A stretch of 64,000 bases of DNA from Pelosinus fermentans (GCA_002434245.1 DJJR01000016.1:157238-221237); one strand, 5' to 3'; shown: positions 16,006 to 25,582, counted from the first letter of the stretch. The notes: a model not told the origin generated them from the sequence alone. Program-made: numbers and translations.

Positions 16006-17184
16006 TTATTTTGCTTTTACAAAAAGCAGCCTTTTATTTTGATGATAACTTTCCATTGTAATGTTCATAATATCAAACTCTTGTTTCATTGCAGTAAGCA
16101 TATCAGTATTGTAGGGATAAGTGACTTCAAGGACGGCATAGCTAAGTGTAAAAGTTTTTAACTTCTTGACTAGTGGGATGAAATCTGTTGGATTTATTGC
16201 AGAAAAGTGCTGAAATACAATGACCATTTCCGTAGGAAATCTTTCCTCTGCCTTGAGCCATCTGGGCTCAGTATTTGTGCCATTAGGATTTAAGAAATCG
16301 ATATAAACAGGTGCAATGCTAATCGTTTTTCCTCTGATTTGAGAATAAAGAAAATCAATATATTCAGCATTTTCATGAAATACAGTGACAGAAAGATTGC
16401 TCTGGGCTAAAGGAAAACACAGGGTAGGGTATTCACCTGAAATAAGGAGAATGTCTCTGATTTGGAATTTTTTAGTAAATTGAAGAATCGGGAAGAGTAC
16501 TGCTGCAGGAATGTTGGAATGATGTGAAACAATATTTATTTTTCTTTCATAGAAATTAATCCATTGATAAAGTAAATGAGCAGCTTCTGTTACTGCCCCA
16601 ATATGGGCATAATTTAAAATTCTAGTTCTTAAACTTATATATTTTTTTTCTTCTGCGTCCGTTAAGTGAGTAGAGACATTGTCTCCATGATGAGCTCCAT
16701 TTGCCATGCAAATAATTGCATTAATGAATGCATCCATAAATTCTTCAAACATCCATGAAAATGTTTTATATTGAATTATAGAGCCAAAATCAATCCATTG
16801 GAAATTTCCTTTATGATAAGCAATATTAAAGCGATGCCCGTCCTTTAGGCCTAGACCGATTTTATCAAGGGATACTACCAAGTTTAATGTTGTATATGCA
16901 GCATCAATTGTCATTAATAAGGTCCATTCAAATGGATATATGTAAGGTTTTACTCTCTCATGTTCAAAGATTAAAACAAATGGATCTAATTTAAAATCAT
17001 CTGCAATTTTGGTATTGATAATATAACGTCCCAATAAATCATTTTGTAAGCATATATAATAAATAATAGTATATTCTACTACGAAATCTTTATTAATGCC
17101 TCGGTATACTTTATTTTTATTTAATATGATTTCACCAGCAGGGTCAGATCCATTCAAAATAATGATATCGTTCATACGAATCAT
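16006..17184 (-). CDS. Kinase-like plus degenerate methyltransferase-like protein
   Basis: 392 residues. The N-terminal half has a loop (LKDGHRFNIAYHKGNFQWIDFGSI, key residues D, H, N and the final DFGS) that matches the kinase-fold module found before NoeA-like class I methyltransferases. The C-terminal half follows the same family order (ILLISGEYP, then VTVFHENAEYIDFLYSQ, then RFPTEMVIVFQHFSAI), but the glycine-rich SAM motif of an active methyltransferase is not recognisable. It may therefore be a pseudoenzyme or bind another ligand. AAGGAGG lies only 3 bases before ATG 17184; ATG 17175 is 12 bases away, so the start is uncertain. No surface-polysaccharide genes are adjacent. Confidence 0.6.
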   Translation of the reverse strand: MIRMNDIIILNGSDPAGEIILNKNKVYRGINKDFVVEYTIIYYICLQNDLLGRYIINTKIADDFKLDPFVLIFEHERVKPYIYPFEWTLLMTIDAAYTTLNLVVSLDKIGLGLKDGHRFNIAYHKGNFQWIDFGSIIQYKTFSWMFEEFMDAFINAIICMANGAHHGDNVSTHLTDAEEKKYISLRTRILNYAHIGAVTEAAHLLYQWINFYERKINIVSHHSNIPAAVLFPILQFTKKFQIRDILLISGEYPTLCFPLAQSNLSVTVFHENAEYIDFLYSQIRGKTISIAPVYIDFLNPNGTNTEPRWLKAEERFPTEMVIVFQHFSAINPTDFIPLVKKLKTFTLSYAVLEVTYPYNTDMLTAMKQEFDIMNITMESYHQNKRLLFVKAK

Positions 17185-17397
17185 TAACCTCCTTTGCCTT
17201 TCACATAACGGATACGTATAAGGAACAATAATAGGCAGAAAAGCATCTTAGCATTGCTATAGTTTATGTTTCACAAACCGGATGTGTTAACCAATATAAG
17301 AAAATCTTGAACTGCAGTTGTATCTTGTTTGAGAAACTCTTAGCAGCGTAACTAAAAAGTTTTTACCCGGCAGTTGTTTAAAACACTTGTCATAGTT

Positions 17398-17426
17398 TTG
17401 TCATATTTCCATGTTATGCTTACAAT
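17398..17426 (+). promoter_or_regulatory. Sigma-A promoter of the RND efflux operon
   Basis: TTGTCA (17398-17403), exactly 17 bases, TACAAT (17421-17426). TTGTCATA also occurs at 17388-17395, so the -35 box is one half of a 10-bp-spaced direct repeat that could bind a repressor. Confidence 0.7.
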
Positions 17427-17456
17427 TAAAATGAAATGAGGTCTCAAAGGATTAAA

Positions 17457-17506
17457 TATAATAACAGAGTAATAGTTGTATGCGCAACTATTGCTCTGTT
17501 ATTATA
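17457..17506 (+). promoter_or_regulatory. 22-bp leader hairpin of the RND operon
   Basis: TATAATAACAGAGTAATAG then TTG (17457-17478) pairs with 17485-17506 with one G-U pair and a 6-base loop TATGCG. It starts about 24 bases after the predicted transcription start and ends 95 bases before the first start codon. No U run follows, so it is not a plain terminator. Confidence 0.7.
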
Positions 17507-17601
17507 TTACTTGAGGCTTCATGCGAGAAAAACTACAAATATTGCATTTATGATCACAGTATTTTTTAACGTAGAAAAGAATTCACAGGAGAGTGAAACA
17601 G

Positions 17602-18840
17602 GTGGCACAACGTTTAGCAAGTAATAAAAAAATAGTAGCTATTATTGCAATTACAGCTTTTTCCTTATTGTTTTCAGCTTATCAAGGACTTCATTCGAAA
17701 AATACAGCTAAAGGACAACATTCCGAAGATACGAAACCGCTAGTTGATGTTTTAACGATTCAGCGCAAAGATATGACTAAGACAATTGACTTAACAGGGC
17801 AAACGGTGCCTGAATCCCAAGTTGATATTGCTGCAAAATATACAGGGAAAATTACTCAGATCAATGTTCAGCTAGGGCAGTATGTCACGCCTGGGCAAGT
17901 ATTATTGAGCCAAGACAGCAGTGATATTGATATTTCTATAGAGGAGAATAGTGCAAGTTTTCGCCAGGCAAATGCAGATGCTATTGAAAGTAACGCTGCT
18001 TTTGAAGCTAATTACCAAAAAGCACAATCGGATTATCAGCACAGTGTAACTACATATCAAAGATATAAACTTTTATATTCTCAAGGGGCTATTTCAAAAG
18101 AAGTACTTGATAATGCAGAACAGCAGCTGATTTCATCCAAATCAGTTATGGAATCCTGGTCAAAACAGCTCATGTCAGGAAGTGCAGCTTCCGTTGAATC
18201 AAAAAGAGCCAGTCGAGATAAAGCACAAAGTGTTATTGATGCATTAAAGAATCAAAAAGATGACCTTACTCTGCGAGCACCTCGATCCGGAATGATTGGT
18301 TTCCGGCAGGCAGAGGTAGGCAACATCGTATCAGCTGGTCAGATCGTTTTATCTATTGTTGATAATAGTAATATCTATGTAGACTGCTCCGTATCAGAGC
18401 AAGATATCGGGCAAATGGTTCTAGGATTACCTACGACTATTGAGATTGAATCTTTGGGTAAGTCATTTACTGGAAAGATTATTTACATCAGTCCATCCAT
18501 AGATAGTAAAACGCAAGCCTTTACCATTCGGATGATCCTTGACAAGCCTGAGGACAATATTCGAAGCGGAATGTTTGCTCGTACCAAGATTAATACGATC
18601 CTAAGGTCACAAACCTTGTTCGTGCCAAAAGAAGCTGTTTTGTCGTTAAATGGTAAAGATCGCATTTTTGTTGTGAACAGCAGCAATCAAGTGGAAGAAC
18701 GCATCGTACAATTAGGTTTACGTAATGATAAAAGCATTGAAATTATCAGCGGCATGCAAGAGGGCGAGACAATTGCTGTTAGTAATTTAGCAAGACTCAA
18801 AACAGACTCTGCTATTACACCAAATATTCTTGCAGAATAG
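17602..18840 (+). CDS. RND efflux membrane fusion (periplasmic adaptor) protein
   Basis: 412 residues from GTG 17602, 10 bases after AGGAG; the GTG at 17593 touches the Shine-Dalgarno. An N-terminal membrane anchor (IVAIIAITAFSLLFSAY) is followed by the first half of the lipoyl domain (AKYTGKITQINVQLGQYVTPG, key G residues), a coiled-coil hairpin (about residues 100-215, rich in Ala, Gln, Lys), the second lipoyl half (LRAPRSGMIGFRQAEVGNIV), and the beta-barrel (GQMVLGLPTTIEIES, FVPKEAVL). This is the HlyD/AcrA layout. It links the inner membrane pump encoded next to an outer channel. No TolC-like gene is near, so the channel must lie elsewhere. Confidence 0.93.
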   Translation: MAQRLASNKKIVAIIAITAFSLLFSAYQGLHSKNTAKGQHSEDTKPLVDVLTIQRKDMTKTIDLTGQTVPESQVDIAAKYTGKITQINVQLGQYVTPGQVLLSQDSSDIDISIEENSASFRQANADAIESNAAFEANYQKAQSDYQHSVTTYQRYKLLYSQGAISKEVLDNAEQQLISSKSVMESWSKQLMSGSAASVESKRASRDKAQSVIDALKNQKDDLTLRAPRSGMIGFRQAEVGNIVSAGQIVLSIVDNSNIYVDCSVSEQDIGQMVLGLPTTIEIESLGKSFTGKIIYISPSIDSKTQAFTIRMILDKPEDNIRSGMFARTKINTILRSQTLFVPKEAVLSLNGKDRIFVVNSSNQVEERIVQLGLRNDKSIEIISGMQEGETIAVSNLARLKTDSAITPNILAE

Positions 18841-18864
18841 TCGAATCAGATAGGAAGTGTTATT

Positions 18865-21800
18865 GTGAATATTACAAAATTATCCATACAAAAACCAATT
18901 GGCATCACAATGATAATTTTATTCTTTGTTGTACTTGGCTTATATAGTCTTCAGAGTATTAGCGTTGAACTGCTGCCAGCCCTTAATACTCCTTATGTTA
19001 CTGTTTCTGTTCATTATGATGGTGCAGGAACAGAAGAAATGGAACAACAAGTTATTAAGCCACTAGAGGATTCGCTGTCTTCCGTTGCCCATTTAAAACA
19101 TATGACATCTACTGCCAGGCCAGAAAATGCTAATATTGTATTAGAATTTGATTTCACAGCAAACGCAGATATTGCCTCTATTGATGCTACAAAGCAGGTG
19201 AACTTGGTACGACGAAGTTTGCCAGATGGGGTTGATGAACCAGTTGTTGTAAAACGAGATATAAATGCTACTACGATTTTAGAAATTGCAGTGACATCCA
19301 ATCAGCCTTTAGCTGAAATCTACACCAAAGCTGATTCTGTTTTTAAAGAACGTTTGCAGCGAGGAGATGGGGTTTCTGAAGTTGAATTGTATGGTGGCAG
19401 AGATAAAGAAATTTCTGTGGAGCTGGATAAAGATAAGCTTCGTTTCTACAATGTTGCAATTAATCAGATTGTAACCAAAATAAAAAGCGAAAATACCCTT
19501 CTGCCGTCTGGCAGCGTGTTCAATGATAAGACACAAGCTGATGTACGTTTGCTTGCTCAATATAAAACCCCTGATGAAATCACCAAGTTGCAAGTAACCA
19601 ATGCGGATAGCATTCCTATACAATTGAAAGATGTTGCAACCATTCAAGAAAAAGATAAGCGAGTCAGTCGTTATAGCCGTGTAAATGGCTCAGATGCAGT
19701 TTCATTATCGGTTTATAAAAATAGTGATGCCAGTCTTGTCGATACGGTAACATCTACTCTACAGGAATTGGAAACACTGCGTACAGAATATCCGGATTAT
19801 ACATTTACAGTTGTTACGGATGCATCAAAATATGTTACCAATTCTTTACATAATACTTTTGGAAGCCTGATAGAAGGCTTACTTACTACGGGGCTTATAC
19901 TCTATCTTTTTCTGCGTGGCTGGCGATCTACAATTGCCGTAATAATTGCCATTCCTACATCGATGATATCTACATTTTTCATCATGTATATTGCAGGGTT
20001 TTCTTTCAATATGATGTCGTTAATGGGAATGGCTCTTTGCATTGGTGTTTTAGTAGATGATTCTATTGTTGTACTCGAAAACATCCATCGTCACTTAAAA
20101 ATGGGCAAAGATGCAGTCAGTGCGGCTGAAGATGGCCGTAATGAGATTGGTATGGCAGCGATTGCTATTACACTCTGTGATGTTGTTGTATTTATGCCGA
20201 TCGCATTCATGACAGGAATGACGGGCCAATTTTTTCGTCAATTCGGCTTAACAATTGTTTTTGCCACTTTATTTTCTATGCTTGTATCTTTCACCCTTAC
20301 CCCAATGCTTGCTTCGCGCCTTTTTAAAGGGGGATTGACCGAGCCTCGCGGTGTAGTCTGGAATATTATGGATCGAATGGAACAAGGTGCAATTACTAGA
20401 TATGAGACGATTTTACGTTGGGGCTTACGTAATAGTAAAAAAGTCATTGCCAGTGTACTGATTTTATTCTTTGTAACGATTTCCTTAATTCCCTTAGGGG
20501 TTATTGGTTCAGAATATATGCCCCGTACAGATGAAGGCAGTTTTCGTGTTTCAGTAGAGCTGCCTGTCGGCCAAAACATTCAACAGTCAGATCTTGTCGT
20601 AAAAGAATTAGAAGAATATTTATCAACCATTCCTGAAGTAACAAATTATCTGTCCAGCACGGGCAGACCTTCCAGTAACAATGGTTCTATTAGTGTACAA
20701 TTGGTTGATCGCAAAGAGCGTGGCCGGACAGTTTGGCAAATTACTGATCAAGTACGAGCCTATGCAAAGCAAAATTTTCCCAACGTCATTGTAAGAGTGA
20801 ATGAATCACAATCTTCCGTAGCTGGAGTTTCAGGCGGAGGAGGAGGGGGCGGGGCTCCCATACAAATACAATTACTGGGCTCTAATATGGATACTTTAGT
20901 TGCGTCTTCGTATCAAACCCAAAGCATCCTTTCGCAAATAGAAGGAATAAAAGACATCCGCAGTTCTTATACAGAGGGGATGCCTGAAATCCAAATGACG
21001 ATTGATCGTGACAGATTAAATTTTTATAATAGTTCGGTAGCTGAAGTTGCCAATGTTTTTCATGCTGCAATCGCTGGACAACAGGCTGGTGTGTATGCCA
21101 ATGATCCATTTAACGATGGTCAAGATACAGATATTACAGTTCGCATTAAAGGAAGTGATGGTTTTGCAATGCAGGACATTCGGTCACTGCCGATTATGGC
21201 TGGTAACCATCATATATCCTTAGGAGACATTGCTGTTCTGCGTGAAGGTACAGGGCCAGTCATGCTGCAGCGGGTAGATAAGCAGCGTTCCATAACAATA
21301 CAAGCCAATATAACCGATCGCCCTTTAAATGAAGTATTGCAAGAGATTACAAAGAAACTGACCCCAAAAGATCTAGGTACCGGTATTAGCTATCGCTATA
21401 CGGGCCAGGCAAATAGTATGAGTGATACCTTTGGCCAAATGTTTCAAGCACTAGGCTTATCCCTTATATTAGTTTACATGCTGCTAGCTGTTCTATACGA
21501 GTCGCTTTTAACTCCATTTATTCGTATGTTTTCTCTTCCACTAGGGATGATAGGATCGCTGTTATTCTTACTGATTACCAATAATACCATCAATCTATAC
21601 TCTCTCATTGGTATCTTGGTCATGGATGGTTTGGTTGCCAAAAATGGAACCTTGCTCCTGGATTATACAATAACGCTAATGGAACGAGGCGTTGGGGCTT
21701 TTGATGCTATCATTGAAGCCGGTAAAACAAGATTAAAACCAATTTTAATGACGACCATTACCATGGTTGTTGGTATGCTGCCCACAGCATTAGCATTAAC

Positions 21801-21975
21801 AGAAGGCTCGGAGACGAGAGTCAGTATGGCATGGGTTCTAATTGGCGGTTTATTAAGTTCAACCGTGTTTACGCTGCTTATTATTCCAATTATATTTCTA
21901 TTCTTTCAGAATCATCCTATCAATTTTATGAAGAGGCTGAGTCTTCTTTCGAATTGGATCAAAAATTCAAGATAA
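18865..21975 (+). CDS. RND-family multidrug efflux pump (AcrB/HAE1 type)
   Basis: 1036 residues; GTG start with AGGAAG upstream. Twelve transmembrane helices with two large periplasmic loops, the usual length for the family. The proton relay is intact: paired Asp in GVLVDDSIVVLENIHRH (TM4, near residue 400) and the TM10 Lys in DGLVAKNGTLLLDYT (near 925). A Gly run (SGGGGGGG) lies in the second periplasmic loop near residue 655, probably a flexible insert. Family-typical motifs SIQKPIGITM at the N-terminus and ELLPALNTPYVTVSV are present. It follows the adaptor gene by 24 bases. It probably exports drugs or solvents, but the substrate cannot be read from sequence. Confidence 0.95.
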   Translation: MNITKLSIQKPIGITMIILFFVVLGLYSLQSISVELLPALNTPYVTVSVHYDGAGTEEMEQQVIKPLEDSLSSVAHLKHMTSTARPENANIVLEFDFTANADIASIDATKQVNLVRRSLPDGVDEPVVVKRDINATTILEIAVTSNQPLAEIYTKADSVFKERLQRGDGVSEVELYGGRDKEISVELDKDKLRFYNVAINQIVTKIKSENTLLPSGSVFNDKTQADVRLLAQYKTPDEITKLQVTNADSIPIQLKDVATIQEKDKRVSRYSRVNGSDAVSLSVYKNSDASLVDTVTSTLQELETLRTEYPDYTFTVVTDASKYVTNSLHNTFGSLIEGLLTTGLILYLFLRGWRSTIAVIIAIPTSMISTFFIMYIAGFSFNMMSLMGMALCIGVLVDDSIVVLENIHRHLKMGKDAVSAAEDGRNEIGMAAIAITLCDVVVFMPIAFMTGMTGQFFRQFGLTIVFATLFSMLVSFTLTPMLASRLFKGGLTEPRGVVWNIMDRMEQGAITRYETILRWGLRNSKKVIASVLILFFVTISLIPLGVIGSEYMPRTDEGSFRVSVELPVGQNIQQSDLVVKELEEYLSTIPEVTNYLSSTGRPSSNNGSISVQLVDRKERGRTVWQITDQVRAYAKQNFPNVIVRVNESQSSVAGVSGGGGGGGAPIQIQLLGSNMDTLVASSYQTQSILSQIEGIKDIRSSYTEGMPEIQMTIDRDRLNFYNSSVAEVANVFHAAIAGQQAGVYANDPFNDGQDTDITVRIKGSDGFAMQDIRSLPIMAGNHHISLGDIAVLREGTGPVMLQRVDKQRSITIQANITDRPLNEVLQEITKKLTPKDLGTGISYRYTGQANSMSDTFGQMFQALGLSLILVYMLLAVLYESLLTPFIRMFSLPLGMIGSLLFLLITNNTINLYSLIGILVMDGLVAKNGTLLLDYTITLMERGVGAFDAIIEAGKTRLKPILMTTITMVVGMLPTALALTEGSETRVSMAWVLIGGLLSSTVFTLLIIPIIFLFFQNHPINFMKRLSLLSNWIKNSR

Positions 21976-22002
21976 GAAAACGAATTTCCCCTTTCAGTAC
22001 AA

Positions 22003-22030
22003 AAAAAGGAACTTATTAAAGTTCCTTTTT
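22003..22030. terminator. Bidirectional terminator
   Basis: Perfect 12-bp stem AAAAAGGAACTT/AAGTTCCTTTTT with loop ATTA between the convergent RND pump and amidase genes; U runs in both directions. Confidence 0.92.
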
Positions 22031-22736
22031 ATTGTATAAAATATTGTTTAATCCCGTTGTAAATTCCCATAGCTACCTTTTTATTAAAATCACGATTGAT
22101 AAGCAGTTTTTCTTCTTTTGGATTAGAAATAAAAGCAGCTTCTGTTAGTATGGCTGGCATGTTCGTATTCTTGAGAACATAAAAATCACTTGGCTGAGAA
22201 CCTCGATCATACAACTTTAACTGACTCACCATATTGTCCTGAACGAAACGGGCAAGATCACTGTTACTGCCCGGGCAGAAATAGGTTGTTGTACCAGTTC
22301 CGTGTTCGGCAAATGCATCGGTGTGAATGCTGACAAATAAGTCAGCATTTGCCTGGTTGGCGATATCGACGCGAGCTTGCAGTTCGTCAATGTCCGAAGA
22401 TCCGTCTGTGGCAACATCCCGATCGGATGTCCGAGTCATAATGACAGTTGCTCCTCCGGCTGAAAGTAATTCACGTAAATCACGAGCAATTGCCAAAGTA
22501 ACATTTTTTTCGGCAACATTGTTAGGACCGATAGCACCAGCATCACTACCTCCATGTCCAGGGTCAACAACGATTACTTTATTCTTGAGGGGCTTCTTGT
22601 TTTGATATTGCCGAATTGCATCGATGTTCTGACTCTGGAAACCATACGCAGCAGCACTCGCTGTCATAGAGGTTGAGATCATGCCAAGTACCAGCAGAGC
22701 TATAAACGTAAGAGGCAATCGTAGCTGTCTTTTCAT
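22029..22736 (-). CDS. N-acetylmuramoyl-L-alanine amidase (Amidase_3)
   Basis: 235 residues. A signal peptide or anchor (LPLTFIALLVLGMISTSMTASAAA) is followed by one Amidase_3 domain. The zinc ligands and catalytic Glu are visible: His in VIVVDPGHGGSDAG (about residue 60), Glu in NVAEKNVTL (about 76), His in FVSIHTDAF (about 139), and Glu in PAILTEAAFISNP (about 204). It cleaves the amide bond between MurNAc and the stem peptide. No cell-wall binding repeats are present, so it resembles the short CwlD-like enzymes. CwlD is involved in cortex muramic-lactam formation in spore formers; whether this is that enzyme or a vegetative paralogue is uncertain. Confidence 0.9.
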   Translation of the reverse strand: MKRQLRLPLTFIALLVLGMISTSMTASAAAYGFQSQNIDAIRQYQNKKPLKNKVIVVDPGHGGSDAGAIGPNNVAEKNVTLAIARDLRELLSAGGATVIMTRTSDRDVATDGSSDIDELQARVDIANQANADLFVSIHTDAFAEHGTGTTTYFCPGSNSDLARFVQDNMVSQLKLYDRGSQPSDFYVLKNTNMPAILTEAAFISNPKEEKLLINRDFNKKVAMGIYNGIKQYFIQ

Positions 22737-22875
22737 TTATTCATCCTTACTCATTATAGATTTTGGTCAGTTAAGTAAATTATACTCTATATTCGTTCCC
22801 TGCGGTTAACGTAATATTTCCCATTGATTAGATGCGATAAAGGCGATGCATTGGCTATGGATCTGCAAGAAAATG

Positions 22876-22911
22876 CCTGCAATATTTTGCAGGCGTGTTA
22901 AATATTGCAGG
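22876..22911 (+). promoter_or_regulatory. Dyad upstream of the sigma-54 promoter (probable activator site)
   Basis: CCTGCAATATTT (22876-22887) and AAATATTGCAGG (22900-22911) form a perfect 12-bp inverted repeat. The first arm is also part of a tighter palindrome GCCTGCAA-TATT-TTGCAGGC (22875-22894). The dyad ends 65 bases before the -24 box, a normal place for an enhancer-binding protein. Confidence 0.6.
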
Positions 22912-22974
22912 GTCATTGGTCAGGCCTGTGCTTTGATGTATAGTGATTTTGTTATAAGGATGAACTAAATCTGA

Positions 22975-22991
22975 TTGGCATGTTTCTTGCA
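22975..22991 (+). promoter_or_regulatory. Sigma-54 (-24/-12) promoter
   Basis: TTGGCATGTTTCTTGCA: GG at 22977-22978 and GC at 22989-22990 with 10 bases between, matching TTGGCACG-N4-TTGCW. The start site should be near 23002, about 43 bases before the leucine dehydrogenase ATG. Confidence 0.85.
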
Positions 22992-23044
22992 ATTCACTTG
23001 GAAAAGTTAGAAAATTTAAATTATTATTCTAAGGGGGAACCAGT

Positions 23045-24127
23045 ATGGAAATTATAAATTCTATGGAGCATTATGACTATGAGCAGCTTGTCTTTTGCCA
23101 GGATAAGGCGTCCGGTTTGAAGGCCATTATTGCGATTCATGATACGACGCTGGGGCCGGCATTGGGCGGGACACGAATGTGGCCCTATACCAGTGAAGAA
23201 GAAGCTGTTATCGATGCATTGCGACTAGCGCGTGGCATGACTTTTAAAAATGCGGCAGCAGGTCTTAATTTTGGTGGAGGAAAAACAGTCATTATTGGCG
23301 ACCCAAGAAAAGATAAAAGTGAGGCATTGTTTAGAGCCTTCGGCCGATTTGTTGAAAGTCTCAATGGACGTTACATCACTGCGGAAGATGTAGGCATCTG
23401 TGTCGAGGATATGGACATTGTGAGCCAGGAAACGAAGCACGTTAATGGCGTAGGAGCGATAGCTGGATCCAGCGGCGACCCTTCTCCAATCACTGCTTTT
23501 GGAGTATTAAAAGGCATACAGGCTTGTGCGAAAGAGGTTTGGGGAAGTGAACAGCTGAAAGGGAAAACAGTGGCACTTCAAGGGCTTGGTCATGTGGGTT
23601 ATTATCTGGCTAAACATTTGCATCAAGAAGGTGCGAATCTTATTGTAGCTGATATTAATGAGCAGAATGTGGAACGTGTGGTAAAAGAATTGGGAGCGAC
23701 AGCGGTAAATCCCGATGCTATTTATGGTGTAGAATGTGATATTTTTACTCCAACAGCTCTTGGAGCAATCATTAACGACCATACTATACCGCAGTTTAAG
23801 TGTCGTATTATTGCAGGTGCCGCTAATAATCAACTTGGAGAAAATCGTCATGGAGATCTACTTCACAGTAAAGGGATCTTGTATGCTCCTGATTATATCA
23901 TCAATGCTGGAGGGGTAATTAATATAGCAGATGAATTGAATGGCGACTACAATAAAGAACGAGCCTTAAGAGCTGTTGAAATCATTTATCGGAATATTGA
24001 AGAAATTATTGCTATTTCAAAACGGGATAATATACCGACTTATAAGGCCGCTGATATTTTAGCTGAGCGGCGAATTGATACATTAGGGAAGGTGCGCAAT
24101 ACTTTTTTATCACACGCAAGAAGATGA
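23045..24127 (+). CDS. Leucine/branched-chain amino acid dehydrogenase
   Basis: 360 residues. NAD-dependent oxidative deamination of leucine, valine or isoleucine to the 2-oxoacid plus ammonia. Visible marks: substrate-binding [10 protein letters not shown] (about residue 38), catalytic Lys in [13 protein letters not shown] (about 80), the conserved [10 protein letters not shown] segment (about 108-118), and the NAD fold [13 protein letters not shown] with its acidic end in IVADINEQ. Length and motifs match the Leu/Phe/ValDH family, and phenylalanine preference cannot be excluded. First gene of the sigma-54 operon; the following CoA-transferase and oxoacid:ferredoxin oxidoreductase use its product. 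Confidence 0.93.
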   Translation: MEIINSMEHYDYEQLVFCQDKASGLKAIIAIHDTTLGPALGGTRMWPYTSEEEAVIDALRLARGMTFKNAAAGLNFGGGKTVIIGDPRKDKSEALFRAFGRFVESLNGRYITAEDVGICVEDMDIVSQETKHVNGVGAIAGSSGDPSPITAFGVLKGIQACAKEVWGSEQLKGKTVALQGLGHVGYYLAKHLHQEGANLIVADINEQNVERVVKELGATAVNPDAIYGVECDIFTPTALGAIINDHTIPQFKCRIIAGAANNQLGENRHGDLLHSKGILYAPDYIINAGGVINIADELNGDYNKERALRAVEIIYRNIEEIIAISKRDNIPTYKAADILAERRIDTLGKVRNTFLSHARR

Positions 24128-24170
24128 TTCTTAAAAAACCAGGCTGGAATAAATTTTATGGAGGAAGCAA

Positions 24171-25514
24171 ATGAATTTTATACAAGAGTATCGTACTAAA
24201 TTAACTACGGCAGAAAGAGCAGTTAAAGTCATTCAGTCTGGTGATTGGGTTGATTATAATTTTACATTAGCCCAACCCGTGGCTTTAGACAAGGCGCTGG
24301 CAGCACGAAAAAATGAACTAGTAAATGTGAAAGTAAGAGGAGGATTTTCATTAAGGCCTTTAGAAATTGTGAATGTCGACCATGAAAGAGAACATTTCTT
24401 TTATAATAGCTGGCATTTTAGCCCCTATGAGAGAACATTGAGTGATCGAGGTCTGTGCAACTATATACCAATGATTTATCGGAACAAACCATTATTTTAT
24501 CGTAAGAGTTTGGAAGTAGATGTAGCAATGTTTTCAGTGGCCCCAATGGATAAACATGGATATTTCAATTTTTCTCTCACGAACTCTGCATCCAGGGCGA
24601 TCTGTGAGAAAGCTAAAATTATTATACTAGAGGTGAATGAGAAATTACCGATTGCTTTGGGAGGACAAGAAAATTGTATTCACATTAGTGATATTGACTA
24701 CATAGTAGAAAGTAGTAATCCAGATTTGCCAGTCATTCAATCTGCAAAAGCTACAGATACGGACAGAAAAATTGCTAAGTTGATCATAAAAGAAATAAAT
24801 AATGCATCTACAATTCAATTGGGTGTGGGGGGGTTACCCAATGCGGTAGGTACAATGATTGCTGAGTCTGATCTACAAGATTTGGCTATACACACGGAAA
24901 TGCTAGTGGATGCCTATTTGATAATGGCGAAAGCAGGTAAAATCACCAATCGATATAAAAATATTGATAAAGGAAAAGGTGCTTGGGCTTTCTGCGCCGG
25001 AAGTCAAGAATTATATGACTGGGTTGATAGGAACAGCGGATTAGCCTCCTATCCAATTGACTATACGAATGATCCAAATGTGATGGCGAATATTGATAAC
25101 CTTGTTACCATTAATAGTTGCGTTGAAGTTGATATTTTAGGACAAGTGACTGCTGAAACATCGGGTTCTCGTCAGATCAGCGGCACGGGGGGACAGCTTG
25201 ATTTCTTGAACGGAGGTTATTTGTCCAAAGAAGGAAAAAGCTTTATCTGTTTTAATTCTACTTTTATTGATAAAAAGACTGGATTAATGAAATCGAGGAT
25301 CGTCGTAGATCTGCCCACAAATGCAGTAGTAACAGATCCGCGTACACAAGCTCATTATTTTGTAACAGAGTGGGGAATGGCTAATTTGGCTGGACGATCA
25401 ACTTGGGAGAGGGCAGAAAGGATTATTGAAATTGCTCATCCTAATTTTCGTGAGGAGTTAATTAAAGGTGCAGAGAAGCTAGGGATCTGGCGTAGATCTA
25501 ACAAAATTAGTTAA
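24171..25514 (+). CDS. Acetyl-CoA hydrolase/transferase family CoA-transferase
   Basis: 447 residues. Two-domain CoA-transferase of the butyryl-CoA:acetate / 4-hydroxybutyrate CoA-transferase group. The active-site Glu lies in LAIHTEMLVDAY (about residue 243), and the CoA-binding loop GTGGQLDFLNGG is near 343. Further family text: VRGGFSLRPLEIV, SVAPMDKHGYFNF and QLGVGGLPNAVG. In this operon it would move CoA from the branched-chain acyl-CoA made by the oxidoreductase to acetate or a similar acid, releasing isovalerate or isobutyrate; net ATP would then come through acetyl-CoA and acetate kinase. The donor and acceptor are inferred from context. Confidence 0.85.
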   Translation: MNFIQEYRTKLTTAERAVKVIQSGDWVDYNFTLAQPVALDKALAARKNELVNVKVRGGFSLRPLEIVNVDHEREHFFYNSWHFSPYERTLSDRGLCNYIPMIYRNKPLFYRKSLEVDVAMFSVAPMDKHGYFNFSLTNSASRAICEKAKIIILEVNEKLPIALGGQENCIHISDIDYIVESSNPDLPVIQSAKATDTDRKIAKLIIKEINNASTIQLGVGGLPNAVGTMIAESDLQDLAIHTEMLVDAYLIMAKAGKITNRYKNIDKGKGAWAFCAGSQELYDWVDRNSGLASYPIDYTNDPNVMANIDNLVTINSCVEVDILGQVTAETSGSRQISGTGGQLDFLNGGYLSKEGKSFICFNSTFIDKKTGLMKSRIVVDLPTNAVVTDPRTQAHYFVTEWGMANLAGRSTWERAERIIEIAHPNFREELIKGAEKLGIWRRSNKIS

Positions 25515-25518
25515 TGTA

Positions 25519-25582
25519 TTATGCGTATAGTCTCGGACAGTCCCATTTAGGACGGTAAAGGATGATCCAACCTATACGCTTA
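25519..25582 (+). ncRNA. Possible structured RNA element inside the operon
   Basis: In the 176-base gap between the CoA-transferase and ferredoxin genes, GCGTATAG (from about 25521) pairs with CTATACGC (ending about 25580). Inside are GTCC-CATTTA-GGAC and GGA-TGA-TCC, giving a three-way junction shape. No family match is known to me. It could be a processing site, an attenuator or chance. Confidence 0.3.

Noticed and set aside
17436..17624. Open frame of 62 codons ahead of the RND adaptor gene
   Set aside because: It runs through the 22-bp leader hairpin, has no good Shine-Dalgarno and ends inside the adaptor gene. Better explained as leader RNA.
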